Origin: Chamaecrista fasciculata
Taxonomy: Eukaryota > Streptophyta > Magnoliopsida > Fabales > Fabaceae
Direction of reading: 5' to 3'
NCBI GenBank assembly: GCA_003254925.1
Contig: QANZ01017430.1
Coordinates: 20,773-84,772, forward strand
Length of the DNA stretch: 64,000 nt
Shown: positions 24,664 through 37,000 of the stretch, one piece after another
Numbering within the stretch: position 1 is the stretch's first letter
Layout of the letters: every line of letters starts with the position of its first letter
Program-made: the position numbers and the translations under genes
Notes under the pieces: generated by a model
What the model was told of the DNA's origin: nothing
The model's database searches: none
The model's input: the letters and a program-made list of their open reading frames with translations, nothing else

Positions 24664-24679
24664 AGCTTTACTTATTGAT

Positions 24680-25625
24680 TACACATGAGAGATAAACTAA
24701 ACTATATATTAAAAAAGAAAATGATCACAGTAGTATTTAATTATTTTGGAAACACAACTTTATATTTACTTGCAATAAACTTATATTAAGTTATCTCTGT
24801 GATGCGAGCATGGGGGCACTTCCATATCAAGCAATATCAAGGAGTTAATGAGCGAGTTTGTGGAAGAAACTTGGACAATTCAAATGACAAATGGACCTTC
24901 AAACAATGTTGAAAACGTCACTTTATTTGTTGGGACTGAAAGAGGAGTTTTTCAACAAATTATAGGCTTGAATATATCAAGATCAAGAGTTGGAGCAATG
25001 TACTACACAAGTGGAGACTTATTTGGGCCTAAATCATCTTATTTTGGGCATACATAGCTGATTAAAATTGGGGCTTCTATTATGAACGAAAACCATTGTA
25101 TTTGGAGTTTTATATTTGACGTCCATAGTTATTGAACTAGTTTTTATGTTTTGGGCTTTTTATTTAAAATCCATTATTGTTTTAAAACCTTCATATTAGT
25201 TTATTTTAAACATGATCTTTTAATTGAGCTTTAGTTGATGGAATCTTAGTAGAGCCCATTAGGTTTTAAGGTTTTCTATTCCATGGAGTATAAATACTCC
25301 ATTAATTCATTTGTAAGGGGAGTTTTGGAGAATTTTATATGAGCATTGTGTTTTTCTTTTCTTCTTGGCTGAAAGAAGAATACATAGGAGAGGTGGTGCC
25401 TATCTTCTTCTATTGCATCAAGAATATATTCTTATCAAGGTAATCACTTGTGGCAACCTCATTCTTGATTTTTAAATCAACCAATTATTAGCGTTTCCAT
25501 TTGCACTTGTTATTTGGAGGTTCAATAGATTAGGGTTTCATTCCATCTATTTATTCTATCTAACTTGTGTGTTGGGGTTTCGGGTTTGTTATAACCTTGG
25601 GGTTCTGCATCACCCTGCCTAAAAT
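24680..25625 (+). mobile_element. Probable LTR-retroelement remnant (LTR-like)
   Basis: This stretch has an LTR-like layout: a TATA-like GTATAAATACTCC near 25288, a leader-type sequence after it, and 'CTTGGGGTTCTGCATCA' near 25600, resembling the LTR/leader ends of plant retroelements. A 69-codon open frame at 24848-25057 has no domain I recognise. Ends and target duplication were not found. It is a fossil of uncertain family. Confidence 0.4.
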
Positions 25626-26528
25626 GATTTACAAGAAGATATTTAGGATTTATTTAATTTGAGAAGAGAGGGTGAGAGATTGGAGGGGAATGGAGGAGGA
25701 GAGGGGGAATATTGAATACCCTAAACTTATATTGAATTTTTAACTTTTTTCTTAATGGATTAATCCTCACTCCCCTCACTTTCTTATCATTAATCCCTAA
25801 TTCAAATTTATTTTTAGTGATCCAAATATATCTTTAGGCTTTGTTTGGATTGAGGATATTGAAGGAGAATGTGAGGGGAGGGAAGAGGTTTGGAAACTTG
25901 AAGATTGGAGGGGAAGAGATTGAGGGATTAACTTTTAATCCCTCCTCCTCCTCCTTCTCCTTCCTTCACAAATTATAAATACCCCAAATTCTCATCACTC
26001 TCCTTGAGGATATTGAAGGAGAAGGGGAAGGGAGGAATCTCTCCCCCTTGTTGGAACACTTGATAATTGGAGGGGAAGATATTGGAGAATTTGCTTTTAA
26101 TGTATCTTCCTCCTCCTTCATTCACAAATTACAAATACCTCGAATTGAAGTATTTTGGAGAAGGAGCTGCTTCTTCAAACAAAGGGGAGAACTTCCCTCC
26201 TCTCCCCCTCCAATCTCTTCCCTCCCTTCCTACTCCAATCTCTTCTCTTCCCCCCCTCCCCCTTCCCAGTATCCAAACAAACCCTTAGGGGAGAGAATGG
26301 GGGATTAATCCTCTCGATCAATCCCTCCCCTTGTTTGGATTATCAAAAAATTGAAGTAGAGGATATTGAAGGGTTAAGTTATGACATTAGTGTCTATTTA
26401 CTATTTTACCCCCTTTTAACATTGTTTAGAAAATTAAGAAAATCTGACTTTTTTTAATATAAAGATTAAGCAATATCAAATTAATTATTTATTAACATAA
26501 ATAAATCAATAAAAATATGTTAATTTTT

Positions 26529-26970
26529 TCTAACCGAGCCTAATTTTTATGACCGGGCCGAGTCGATTTTTTCCAACCGAATCGGGCAGAGCCGGATTTT
26601 TGTGACCGGGCCGTAATTTTTCGACCTGGTCGGGCCGAGCTGAAATTTTCCGACCGGGCCGCCCGAGCCTAATTTTTACGACCGGGCCGGGCTGAGCCGG
26701 ATTTTTTCGACCGGGCCGGTCCGAGCAGAATTTTTCGATTGGGCCGGTCCGAGCTGAATTTTTCGACCGGGCAGGCTTGAGCCGAATTTTTTTGACTGGG
26801 CCGGCCCGAGCCGTATTTTTTCGACCTATCCGGCCCAAGCTAAATTTTTTCAACCGGGACGGCCCGAATCGAATTTTTCCGACCGAGCCGGCCTGAGCCG
26901 ATTTTTTCTAACTAGGTTGGCCCGAGCCAAATTTTTTCGACCAGGCTGGCTCGAGTCAAATTTTTCGAGG
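26529..26970. repeat. GC-rich ~30-bp minisatellite (about 15 units)
   Basis: The unit is approximately 'GACCGGGCCGGCCCGAGCCG' plus 'AATTTTTTC', repeated about 15 times with substitutions. It stands out sharply against the AT-rich surroundings. It makes a low-complexity minus-strand open frame rich in Arg/Pro/Gly (26530-26853), which is not a credible gene. Confidence 0.9.
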
Positions 26971-26990
26971 CGGGTTCGAAACAAAAAATT

Positions 26991-27124
26991 AGTTTGAGGA
27001 CCAAAATAAAATAAAAAATAGTTTGAGGACCAAAAAAAAATGAAAAATAGTTTGAGGACCAAAATAAAACAAAAAATAGTTTGAGAATCAAAAGAAACAA
27101 AGATTAGTTTGAGGACCAAAATAA
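26991..27124. repeat. ~30-bp minisatellite (GTTTGAGGACCAAAA, about 5 units)
   Basis: Five copies of a unit containing AGTTTGAGGACCAAAATAAA follow the GC-rich array directly. It is a separate array in the same element with a similar unit length. Confidence 0.9.
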
Positions 27125-27297
27125 TCCCATAATTTAAGGTATTTCAAATTTGCACTACAATTTAAATCCTCCCTCATTCGCCCTCACCCTCTCTCCTCTC
27201 CTCCTTCATTATCTCTCTCCCCAAACAAGGGAGAGATTAGAGTAATCTCCCTCCCCTCCCCTTCTCTCCCAATCTCCTCAATCCAAACATACCCTTA

Positions 27298-27331
27298 GTG
27301 ATTAATGAAGGAGGAGGTACGTTCACACTTG

Positions 27332-27362
<31 letters not shown>

Positions 27363-30002
27363 AAAGCTTTCTTGGTTTATTCTAATAAAAGATAACAGAT
27401 ATCTCAATTTAATATTCAAAAAATAAAATTATAAGACTTATTTGGTCAATAATGTAGTTACAATCAACTTACATTTTGCTAAAATATTAATTATAATTTA
27501 ACAAAAATTATGATTTGTTAACCTAAATATTATTGTTTATCATAATTTTAATAAATTTAAAACTATATCAAATTTATCATTAAATTTCAATTAGTATCCT
27601 TAATAAAATTATTAAATTAATTATAATTATATATTTTAAAGTACTAAATCGTATAATTTAATCTTTTAAGAACTAATCTGGAATATTTATTATCTTTTAG
27701 AGTCTAAATTATTAATTTACTTTTTAACATAGATTTGAGTCTTTGGAATAAACTTTCTTTTTAGACTCATGCAATGCTGGTTTTAATTAGTATTTTTCAT
27801 TTAGAGTTTTTACTGCTAAACATGTTATAATATTCATTGGAGACTAATCAACCTTCAGTAGTGTAGGATTGTAATTATTGCTTGTCGTACTTTACATTGG
27901 TGGTGTTTGGTTTTAGCCTGTTATTAGCCATTTACAGTGTGGCAGTGTGGCACAGTAGAATTATTGCGTATTATTATTGTACTACTCGCAACCTGCAGAA
28001 GTGAGATTCATATCCCAAATCAAGCACAAGGTGGAGCCTTCGAAACACAAAAGCCAGCACAGTGTCTCATTTTACTTGGCTAAACCTCCGCTACCACTAC
28101 TTAGCTTTCCCTAAAACTTATTTTGGCTTTAATATCTATCTTCTAATTAATTATTTAATAATAGTTTATCATTTTTGGTTGGGGACTGAAAAGGGCCCAA
28201 AGTATAAAGGGCCAGCCGTGGACGACGACTAATATACAGTCTTTTCTTTCTAAAGTAGAAAAAGGTGCAAGCTTTTTTCTTTTTCTTTTCTTTTTTCTAA
28301 TAGCTTTTGGACGTTCAGTAAAAGGTGACAAGATGAATAATAACAAAAGCTAGGTGACAAATTTGATATAATATCCGTTAACTTATTTAATAATAAGGTA
28401 AATTGCTTTAAAAACAAAAAACAGAAACAATTTAACTAAAACATATAATTTTTTAGTTAGAAGTAAACGTTCTTTCTGCATGTGCTACTGAAATATATAA
28501 TGGTATTTTGATAATTTATTTTAACTTGTAATTCATATAAATAGAAAATTAATTATAAGACATAGTAAAACAAATCATAAGAGAAATTATAAAAGGTGAG
28601 AATATGAGACGTGAAGATATTTAATTATGTATCTTATAGATAAACGTAAACATGATTTATAATTTTAACAAAATGAACATGATTAGACTATTATAATGTT
28701 GTGTACGTACAGTAATTAATAAATCTTTAAAAATAAATATGAATTATTTCGATAGGTATATTTTTACAAATAGTTATAAAAGTGTTTCACAGAAATTCTA
28801 ATTTATTTTATAAATTAAAAAATTATAAGATATAAATACTTATTATTAGAAATTATAGGATAAAAATACATGGAAATCATTTCACCTTTATTGATCTACA
28901 AGGTGAACTAGCCAAATTAATGATATATAGGCATCTTATGTAAAAATAGATGGACCAGAGATTCCATGTGATGAGTTCTTAATCATAAAAGAACCTACAA
29001 AGAAAACAAATAGATATGTACATATTTGTTAACTTTTTGGTAGAAAGATATATAGATGATACATAACTATGAGTAGAGAGACAGACTTAAAAACCTACGA
29101 AGAAATTAAATAGCTAGGATCGGATCGCATCACACTAAATATATAAAGGGCTGGACAGCCTGGACTTTGAGCAATGGCACCAAAAGCATATTGGTCTACT
29201 TATAATCTTTCGATCGAGCTAGCTAGGGATCGGAGGCGAATATCCAGACTCCAGAGTTTGTGATTCCTGAAGGTTTTAGGTTGGATATGCCTTTATAAAT
29301 GTAGCAATGTGTGTGTGTTTGAGAGAGAGAGATAAAAGACAAAAAATTAAAGGTCCTTCAATTGAAAGTAGTACTCCCCAAAAGGCTCCCCCACTTGATA
29401 ATAATTGATAGTATGTATTAACATTTTGATGTTTGGCTTGAAAATGTTGAATCGAGCTGGTATAGGTGAACGTGGTAGGATCGACTTTATGCTCAGTGCA
29501 TACAAATGAATAAGTTGGTGATCACCTACATGCATGTATAATTGAAGAAATCAAGTTCATATTTTCTTACTCAACAACATATATCTATTAATTCAGTTCC
29601 GGGGCTAGCTAGCTAGGTGCATACAACGTGGCAACTGATGAGATTAATATTGTCCACACTTTGTCCTTGTCAGTAGTTGTCAGAGTGTGGTTGGGATCAT
29701 TACAAGATCACACGCAGTCACGAGCAACAGTAACATGCATGCATATGCATATCTATGAATTCAAATTAAAATGGGGGGCGTACTCTCGACTTCCTTTTTT
29801 CCGTCGTACAAACCTCTTATTGGACACACCCCCAACATTATTAACCACTTTAGCCATCACTTTTCATATTAGTCATTGCCTTTTATTTCTCGAAATCTCT
29901 CACATGTATAGTCACCAATATTATTAATAATTTGCCGCCACATATACGGTATACCATGGCTTTATTTGTTTGTACTGTACAGTAAGAGACTGATATTATC
30001 TC
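27298..30002. other. Gene-free spacer upstream of MATE copy 3
   Basis: This is AT-rich DNA with an (AT)n tract at about 27336-27357. No gene, tRNA or recognised repeat was found. Short open frames (for example 28155-28346 minus and 29628-29927 plus) have no domain and sit in biased sequence. Confidence 0.55.
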
Positions 30003-30009
30003 TATAAAT
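30003..30009 (+). promoter_or_regulatory. TATA box candidate of MATE copy 3
   Basis: TATAAAT lies 49 bp upstream of the ATG at 30058. If transcription begins about 30 bp downstream, the 5' leader would be only about 20 nt. It is a motif match only. Confidence 0.5.
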
Positions 30010-30057
30010 CACGATGATAATAGCTAGCTATAGGTAGTGGATGTACTTGGTGTAGCT

Positions 30058-32769
30058 ATGGCGAGCAGCGAAGCAAATAGTAATTTATTGGTAGAAGAGA
30101 ACACTGATTTGTGGGTTGCGTTGATAGATGATGGAGAAGAAGAGTCATTGGGTAGTGAATTAGATGTTGGTCGAAGGGTTTGGGTAGAATCAAAGAAATT
30201 ATGGCACATAGCAGGTCCTGCAATGATAAGCCGCGTCATCACCAATGTCATCATAATCATCACCCAAGCCTTTGCTGGACATGTCAGCGACCTTGACCTC
30301 GCTGCTATATCCATCGTCCTCAATGTCATTGTGGGCTTTGACATGGGCCTCCTGGTATTAATTTATATATGTTGTATTAATTCATTAATATTCCATAAGC
30401 TTCACTTCAGAGTATATATATATGTATATGTGTCTCTGCAATTTGATAATTGATGAATGATGATTGATCAGTTGGGCATGGCAAGTGCGTTGGAAACTCT
30501 ATGTGGGCAAGCGTATGGGGCGAAGAAGTACCATATGTTAGGGATATACTTGCAACGTTCATGGATCGTTCTGTTTATGTGTTGTGTTCTGCTTTTGCCT
30601 CTGTTTTTGTTCACCGCGCCTTTGTTGAAGCTTCTAGGTCAGCCTGTTGAAATAGCAGAGGCGTGTGGAGTGGTATCCGTATGGATGATTCCGCTTCACT
30701 TTAGCTTGGCATTCAATTTTCCTCTCTGGAGATTCCTACAGTGCCAGGTGAAGCCAGGGGCCATCGTGTGGGCGTGTGTGGCTGCACTTATTGTTCATAT
30801 TGGGTTGAGTTGGTTGACTGTCACCAAGCTTCAGTTGGGAGCCATGGGTGCTGTTGCCACCATCAACATATCATGGTGGGTTATGGTTTTATGGCTTCTG
30901 GCTTATGCTATTTGTGGAGGCTGTCCTCTCACGTGGACTGGTTTTTCCATCCAAGCATTCTCTCATCTCTGGGATTTCCTCAAACTCTCCACTGCATCAG
31001 GGGTCATGGTCTGGTATGTTATGTATATATATGCATATATAATTAATGTCACTTTTTATTTTTAAAAAAAAAAAAAGTAAAACTTGGTGGTTTCCCTAAT
31101 TGATATCCAATTACTATTCCTCCTCAGGCCTAAAAGTTCTAAGTGAGTCTTATACATTTAAGTTTGAATTTGAAATACTAAAATATCATGCTTAAAGCCA
31201 ACTCAATTATTTTTTAATTGTCCTAATTAAATTTTATTGACTTTTATGTTCTTTGCGATTTTCAAGTATATATTGTTTCATCATACAAGGATTTTTATTT
31301 GGTGACTTGCAGCTTGGAGAATTGGTACTATAGGATACTCGTATTGATGACAGGAAATCTTCATAATGCCGAGATTGCACTCGATGCTTTGTCCATATGG
31401 TAATATAATATCATACACAAAACACGCTTTCCTTCTTAATTCCTATATCTCCTATACGGGTTTTGCTTATTCAAGTTTCAGCTTTTCTAGCTCGCTGCTT
31501 GATTACTTCTTGCAATGATGATACCTTGTTTTCAGCATGGCCGTAAATGGATGCGAGATGATGATACCTATGGCTTTCTTCGCCGCAATTGGGTAATATT
31601 TTTATTTATTTCCCTCCACTATACTACGTTTGGACTAAAATGCATAAAGCTTTAACAGTAGATAAAATATTAAAAAAATATAATTTTTTAAATAAAAACA
31701 TAACAAAACTCTTTTGGTAGAAAATAAAAAATTTGAATTTTATTTAACACTTCCCGAAATTTAAGAGATGATTTGTACGGAAAATAAAAATTGTAAAAAG
31801 AATTTGAACATTTTAATCGAGTATCTTTTCGGTACCATGCAATCCGAAAATAAATAATCAATGGGTAGCAAGTAACAAGGCACGTGGCTGAGACAGCCAC
31901 TTATACTGATAATACATGTGAATAAAGCTATGAAGCCGTAAATTAGTTGACGATTGATTTCAGATATATCACTACTGTAATAAACCAAAGGGTATATGCC
32001 CTTAATTAATCATCTAAACTAATTAACAAAATGTTGTGAATGTGCAGAGTGAGGGTATCAAACGAGCTTGGAGCTGGGAATGGAAAAGGAGCCAAGTTTG
32101 CTACAATAGTGGCAGTGGTGACATCATCCATAATAGGCATCTTCTTCGCTATCATCATTATGCTCTTTCACAATCAAATTGCTTATATTTTCACATCCAG
32201 CAAACCCATCCTCGACGAAGTCAACAACCTCTCTGTTCTCCTAGTCCTCACAATTCTGCTCAACAGCGTTCAGCCTGTTCTCTCAGGTAGTTTTTTCTAG
32301 TTATTTTTTAACCTTCACCATTCAGTTTACAAATATTTCATCTGAAATATTGTCATACTCAATGAAGCTGTATATATATAATATGTACAGGAGTGGCTTT
32401 AGGATCAGGATGGCAGGCATATGTGGCATACGTAAACTTAGCTTGCTACTATCTCATTGGTTTGCCTCTTGGATTTTTTATGGGTTGGATCTTCCAGCTA
32501 GGAGTTATGGTACCACAACTACTTTTAATTACTCTTTAATTAAATTGCATTAAGATTTTCCTAGCATATATTCTAATTTGATCAGCATGAAATTGAAAAA
32601 TAATTATGACAGGGTATCTGGGTAGGCATGATTTTCGGTGGAACAGCCATTCAGACCATAATGTTGGCCTTACTTACCATTCGGTGTAATTGGGATACGG
32701 AGGTAATAAACAAGCTCTTCACTATATATTCATTCAAGTTCTTTTTTAATTCTGAATAACGCAAAGGCT

Positions 32770-32805
<36 letters not shown>

Positions 32806-32882
32806 GCTGCACTGTTTTTCATTATGGATTGCAGGCTCAGAAAGCAAACTTGCGCATTAAGAACTGGGAAAATGAACGATGA
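30058..32882 (+). CDS. DTX27: MATE efflux transporter, DETOXIFICATION 27-like, copy 3
   Basis: The third tandem MATE gene encodes 492 aa. Exons are 30058-30354, 30472-31013, 31313-31399, 31536-31592, 32048-32286, 32391-32509, 32613-32702 and 32835-32882, with GT-AG introns and the same internal exon sizes as its neighbours. It starts MASSEANSNLLVEE. Upstream codons in frame (from 30037) have no ATG. It keeps LETLCGQA (residues 106-113), [10 protein letters not shown] and VRVSNELGAG (329-338). Residue 315 is Cys where both other copies, and the family as I know it, have Trp (NGWEMMIP). The first ~63 residues of exon 2 are almost identical to copy 2, whereas exon 5 is closer to copy 1, so it looks mosaic. 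Intron 4 is only 455 bp with no MITE seen. It is a probable membrane antiporter, substrate unknown. Confidence 0.93.
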
Positions 32883-32896
32883 ACGACTTCTAGGTT

Positions 32897-34086
32897 GGGT
32901 TTGTATTGGAAGGAACAATTTCTTTTATAATGGGCTGAGCCCAGTTCATCTATCTGGTTTAAGACAGTACTTTTTGGGGCTTAATTTCAGATTAGGGCCC
33001 AAAAAGAACCTTTTGTATTGTGATCCAAGCTTAACAAGAGAAAGAAAATAAAACACCAGACCCTCGGTTGTTATCCTTAATTAAATTATATACTAGAGGC
33101 TCAATTAGAGGAAGGAACTCTTTCTCCAAGCTTAACAAGTAGAGATAATGTACTTATGATTATGAACAGTAGCTTTAAGAAACTGGGAGTTTGTAATGTG
33201 GTTTTTCTACAATTAATATCATATCAAGATTGCTGCTGATAACATCTATCACTAATAATTAGCTAGGCTGCTTCTATTAGCTTTCAGCCTTTTTCTTATA
33301 TATCCAGTCAGGTGTTAAATTTATTGAATTTAGATGAAACCAGTTACCACCCCCAATATATATATAAATATATATATACACATGAGAATTGAACAAGGCA
33401 AGTGGTGTTACGTGACGAACATTGAGAGAGTAGGAGAGTGTGCACGTGCACAATCAAAATGGGTTGGTAGCAGGTTTTGTCATTAAATCACCAAGTGGCC
33501 CTTTGGTTTTTACTGCAGAATGAATTGAGTGAAGAGCTAATATTGACAATGATGAAAGACAATCCTCACATGTTCTCAATTATAATTATTTCAGATCTCT
33601 GTTAATTAATTTATATGTTTAATAACTTAAAATAATTGGCAAAACTTTAAACATAACAGTGGGGTTAATTTAGTGAAAGATTTTAATCTACAAAATAGTG
33701 GACTCAAATTCCAAACTTTGTTAAGAGAAGTGTCCACATAAAAAATTTACGCAAAAAATGACCTTCAGTTGTCCATTTTGGGTTTGTCTTGGAAGTAATT
33801 AACAGGTTTGCGTTATAATGGGCTGAGACCCAGTGCATCTATCTAGTTTGAGACTGTACTCTTCTTGGGCTGAACTTGAGATTGGGGCCCAAAAAGAATA
33901 ATTTTTGAATATCACATCAAGTTTGGTGATACCATTGAGTGTGCACGTGCGCAACCAAGATGGTTTGGTACTTGGTAGGATGTTGTGTCATTGTTTAGTC
34001 ACCAACTGGTCCTTTGGTTTTTTCTACAGAATGAATTGAGAGAAAGAGCTAACATTGAGAATGGTGAGAGACAATGTTCACATGTT
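32897..34086. repeat. Diverged tandem duplication of the MATE copy 3 3' flank
   Basis: Unit A starts 15 bp after the stop codon. Its two blocks, 32897-33010 and 33438-33574, are repeated in the same order in unit B at 33780-33898 and 33937-34086. Shared landmarks are TTATAATGGGCTGAG, GGGCCCAAAAAGAA, GTGTGCACGTGC and AGAATGAATTGAG. Between the two blocks unit B is about 390 bp shorter. No MATE exon could be recognised upstream of unit B. The open frame at 32824-33051 is only the exon 8 region read in another frame. Confidence 0.8.
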
Positions 34087-34089
34087 GGG

Positions 34090-37000
34090 ATGCTGTGTGT
34101 GTTTGTGGGCACTGAATTAGAAAGCCACTTATTAATTATGACCTCTCTCTGTCTCTCTCTCTCTATATATATGGTTAACTATTATAACCCACAAATTGTT
34201 TATCCCGAATATTATTCTTGTCCTCACTCCCCACAATGTGGGTTCCTATATGTTACCCACTTTTTTTCTGGGCACTCACAGTCAGTAGTCACACCCTCTG
34301 ATCTCCACTGTCACATGGAGCCCAAATGGTTTCTTCTTGCCTCTATTGATTACAGCTAGCTTTAATTTGCTCTCTTCTTCTTCTTCCTGATCTTGAGGCA
34401 AAGCTGACACATCACAAGTTTAAGTTGTTCAGGGTGTCCTGTTTTTCTACGGACCACGGGCATCATTTAATGAACATGATATATATTTGACTCCATAAAG
34501 TAACACAATGTGGGTAAGCATGTTGACAATTAGTTAATTCACACCAATTTTTACCCATGGTTACAGCTGGATCTACGACTATATCACGCAATAATTGAGC
34601 AGTGAGATTTTGGTGTGTGTATGTGATACTACATATATAGCTAGATTACTGGAAATGTCAAACAAGTAGTTGATTAATTGGTTATAGTTGGATTACAGCG
34701 ATCTCCCCAAAATCAAATTTATTAGAATTAGTGAAAATCATTAATTTCAAGTGTCCTGCCCACCCCCTACAATATCACGTGCTTCATTGGCTTCTGCTCA
34801 CCCAATTAATAACTACCTTTTCTGGTATTTTCGCCCTAAAATTAAGTCCTTCTTAAGATACTATAAAATTGTAAATTGTACGAATTTAATTACGAATTAA
34901 CAAGTGATTTTGACAACCTTCTATATAGCAGATGAAGCGCAGTGAATACTGAATAGTAATAGCCGAATATATATATACAGTGGAAAAAATAATTTTTTTT
35001 AAGGCTCTCGATCGGCTGGACACTAATTCTAAACTCAAGATTCTATTCTATGAGAGTTCTTTCATTCTTTTCCTTTGTATACCATTGACCAAGACTTTTT
35101 CTGTTTAATTTGGAAATGACTATATATACTCTTTGAGGTCGAAATTCATTGTTGTAATTATACAACCAAATAATTTATATAATAGTTTGAAATGTGTCAT
35201 GACGAGGAAGAGATAAGATTAAACATCAAACTTGATTTTCTAAAATTAATTGGAACAGCTAAACTGATGTGATCAATTTGAACTTTGAAGTAGAGAACTC
35301 TCGAGCAACTAGCCAGCTACAAGTTTTGGTTAATTCTCTCTCGAGATTATGCATATGGGTGGAATTTGCGGACGAGATTAATTATATGTGATAAGACTTA
35401 AGACATAATGATTAAAAGCTTTGAAAACAAAAAGCAAAAGGAAGAGTTGAAGAACACGTATTTATATAATCCTGATATTAATCCTGTCAAGGTCAGGTTT
35501 ATCAGGGCTCATCATACACAAAGCTAAGGTCAGTAAAATGGGTTTGCTTTTTGGTCGGATTATGTTAATCTCTTAACTTGTAAAAGTGTTGTCATCGTAA
35601 ATTTTGATAATTACGTAGTAAATTATTTAATATTGAATAATATTTTATCAAATTTATTATTATAATTATATTGTTAAAAATAAGTTAATTTTAGGAAATC
35701 AATAATAAACATCATTTCATAATAAAGTCAACGTGATAAAATAAAATATTTTGACTCCCGCCATTAATTTATTTTAAGAAACTTTGGGCTCCAAGAATCC
35801 AAAATAGCAAGTGTTTTAATTTGAAGCCCACCAAATTAATGGAAGGATATGATCATATGACATAGACATATATTTATAGGTCAGGATAGATAACTATAGA
35901 TTTTCACGGGGAGCAACAGTTAAAAAAGAAAAAGGGAGGGCACATGATAATAATTAATAAATTAGTTAAGTAGAGTGATCACAGAATCATACATAGGAAT
36001 CTCCGCATGAGACGACGTCCATCTGTTTTAATTTGTGAATCAATTAAAAGAAGCTAAAGCTGAAACACATAATATTGTCTGCTGTCACATTCATGTTGCC
36101 TAATCCATGCGTTGCTCACGAATCTTTGACAAAATTGCACATCAATCATGAGTGTACGTGTGACTAATTGAGCAATCCATGCCAGTTTTGCATCATATAT
36201 TTATCACTACACACAAATAGATATCATTCTGTTTTAATTTCCAATTAAGCTTCTAACCTCTCTTAATCATTTAGACCAACCAGTATCGATTATCATCATT
36301 GCCACCATTCTGTTCACTTAGTCCTAGCTAGAAAATTAACGAGTGGATATACAAAAAGTAATTTATCATATCAAAGTTATATTTTTTTTATTGTTAACTA
36401 CTCATCAGTTAATTTTTAATAGTTGAAAATATAAAACAAGTTAAGACTTGAAATAAAATTATAATTAAGGAACACCACAACAATTGCTTTAAAAAGAACC
36501 CATATTGTACACAAGTCAATAAATAAACCCCATTGAAGGTGAGGCTATGATTTAGCCGGCGGTGTACGTTGTACCAATGGTGTCAACCATAGTTGAGTGA
36601 AAAGTGAAAACAATAAGCTTAATTAGTCGTTTGCTTTATGTGACCCCATTGACGTTTCTTTGCCTGATAAAACCCAACACTGTGACTACATTATTCATTT
36701 AATTAATACTATATTAATTAATAGGCTTTACCAAACTTGACACTTGGCTTTTTTCCCCCTTTCATTAACTTCAAAATGGGGGTGGTTATAATGCAAATGA
36801 ATTAGACTGCTGAAATGCGTTCCAGCATATAATAATTAAAGTGGTCCAGTTCAATCCTACTATCGGCAAGTGAAGGAGTAGTATATGTATATATATAATT
36901 ATATAGATCCATCTTTTGTTTACCACTGAAAATTGAATTGTTATTTTATTGACAAAGGCAGGGAACACTAGATTCTCCATCGCCTTATTAAAGTAAGCAA

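Larger units (their letters stand above)
25837..27294. mobile_element. PIF/Harbinger-like nonautonomous element with TTA duplication
   Basis: The left end GGCTTTGTTTGGATTGAGGA and the right end TCCTCAATCCAAACATACCC are imperfect inverted repeats. Both are flanked by TTA (25834-25836 and 27295-27297), as expected for PIF/Harbinger or Tourist elements. Inside are several GA/CT-rich stretches resembling the termini again (about 26000-26330), suggesting nested or internally duplicated ends, and two minisatellites (26529-26970 and 26991-27124). No transposase was recognised. Confidence 0.65.

Noticed and set aside
26530-26853. Minus-strand frame coding repeated RPGRKNPAQPGP-like units
   Set aside because: It is a translation of a ~30-bp minisatellite inside a transposon. 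The period keeps the frame open.
33985-34359. 124-codon plus-strand open frame
   Set aside because: It overlaps the duplicated non-coding 3' flank of MATE copy 3 and a CT/AT repeat. No domain.
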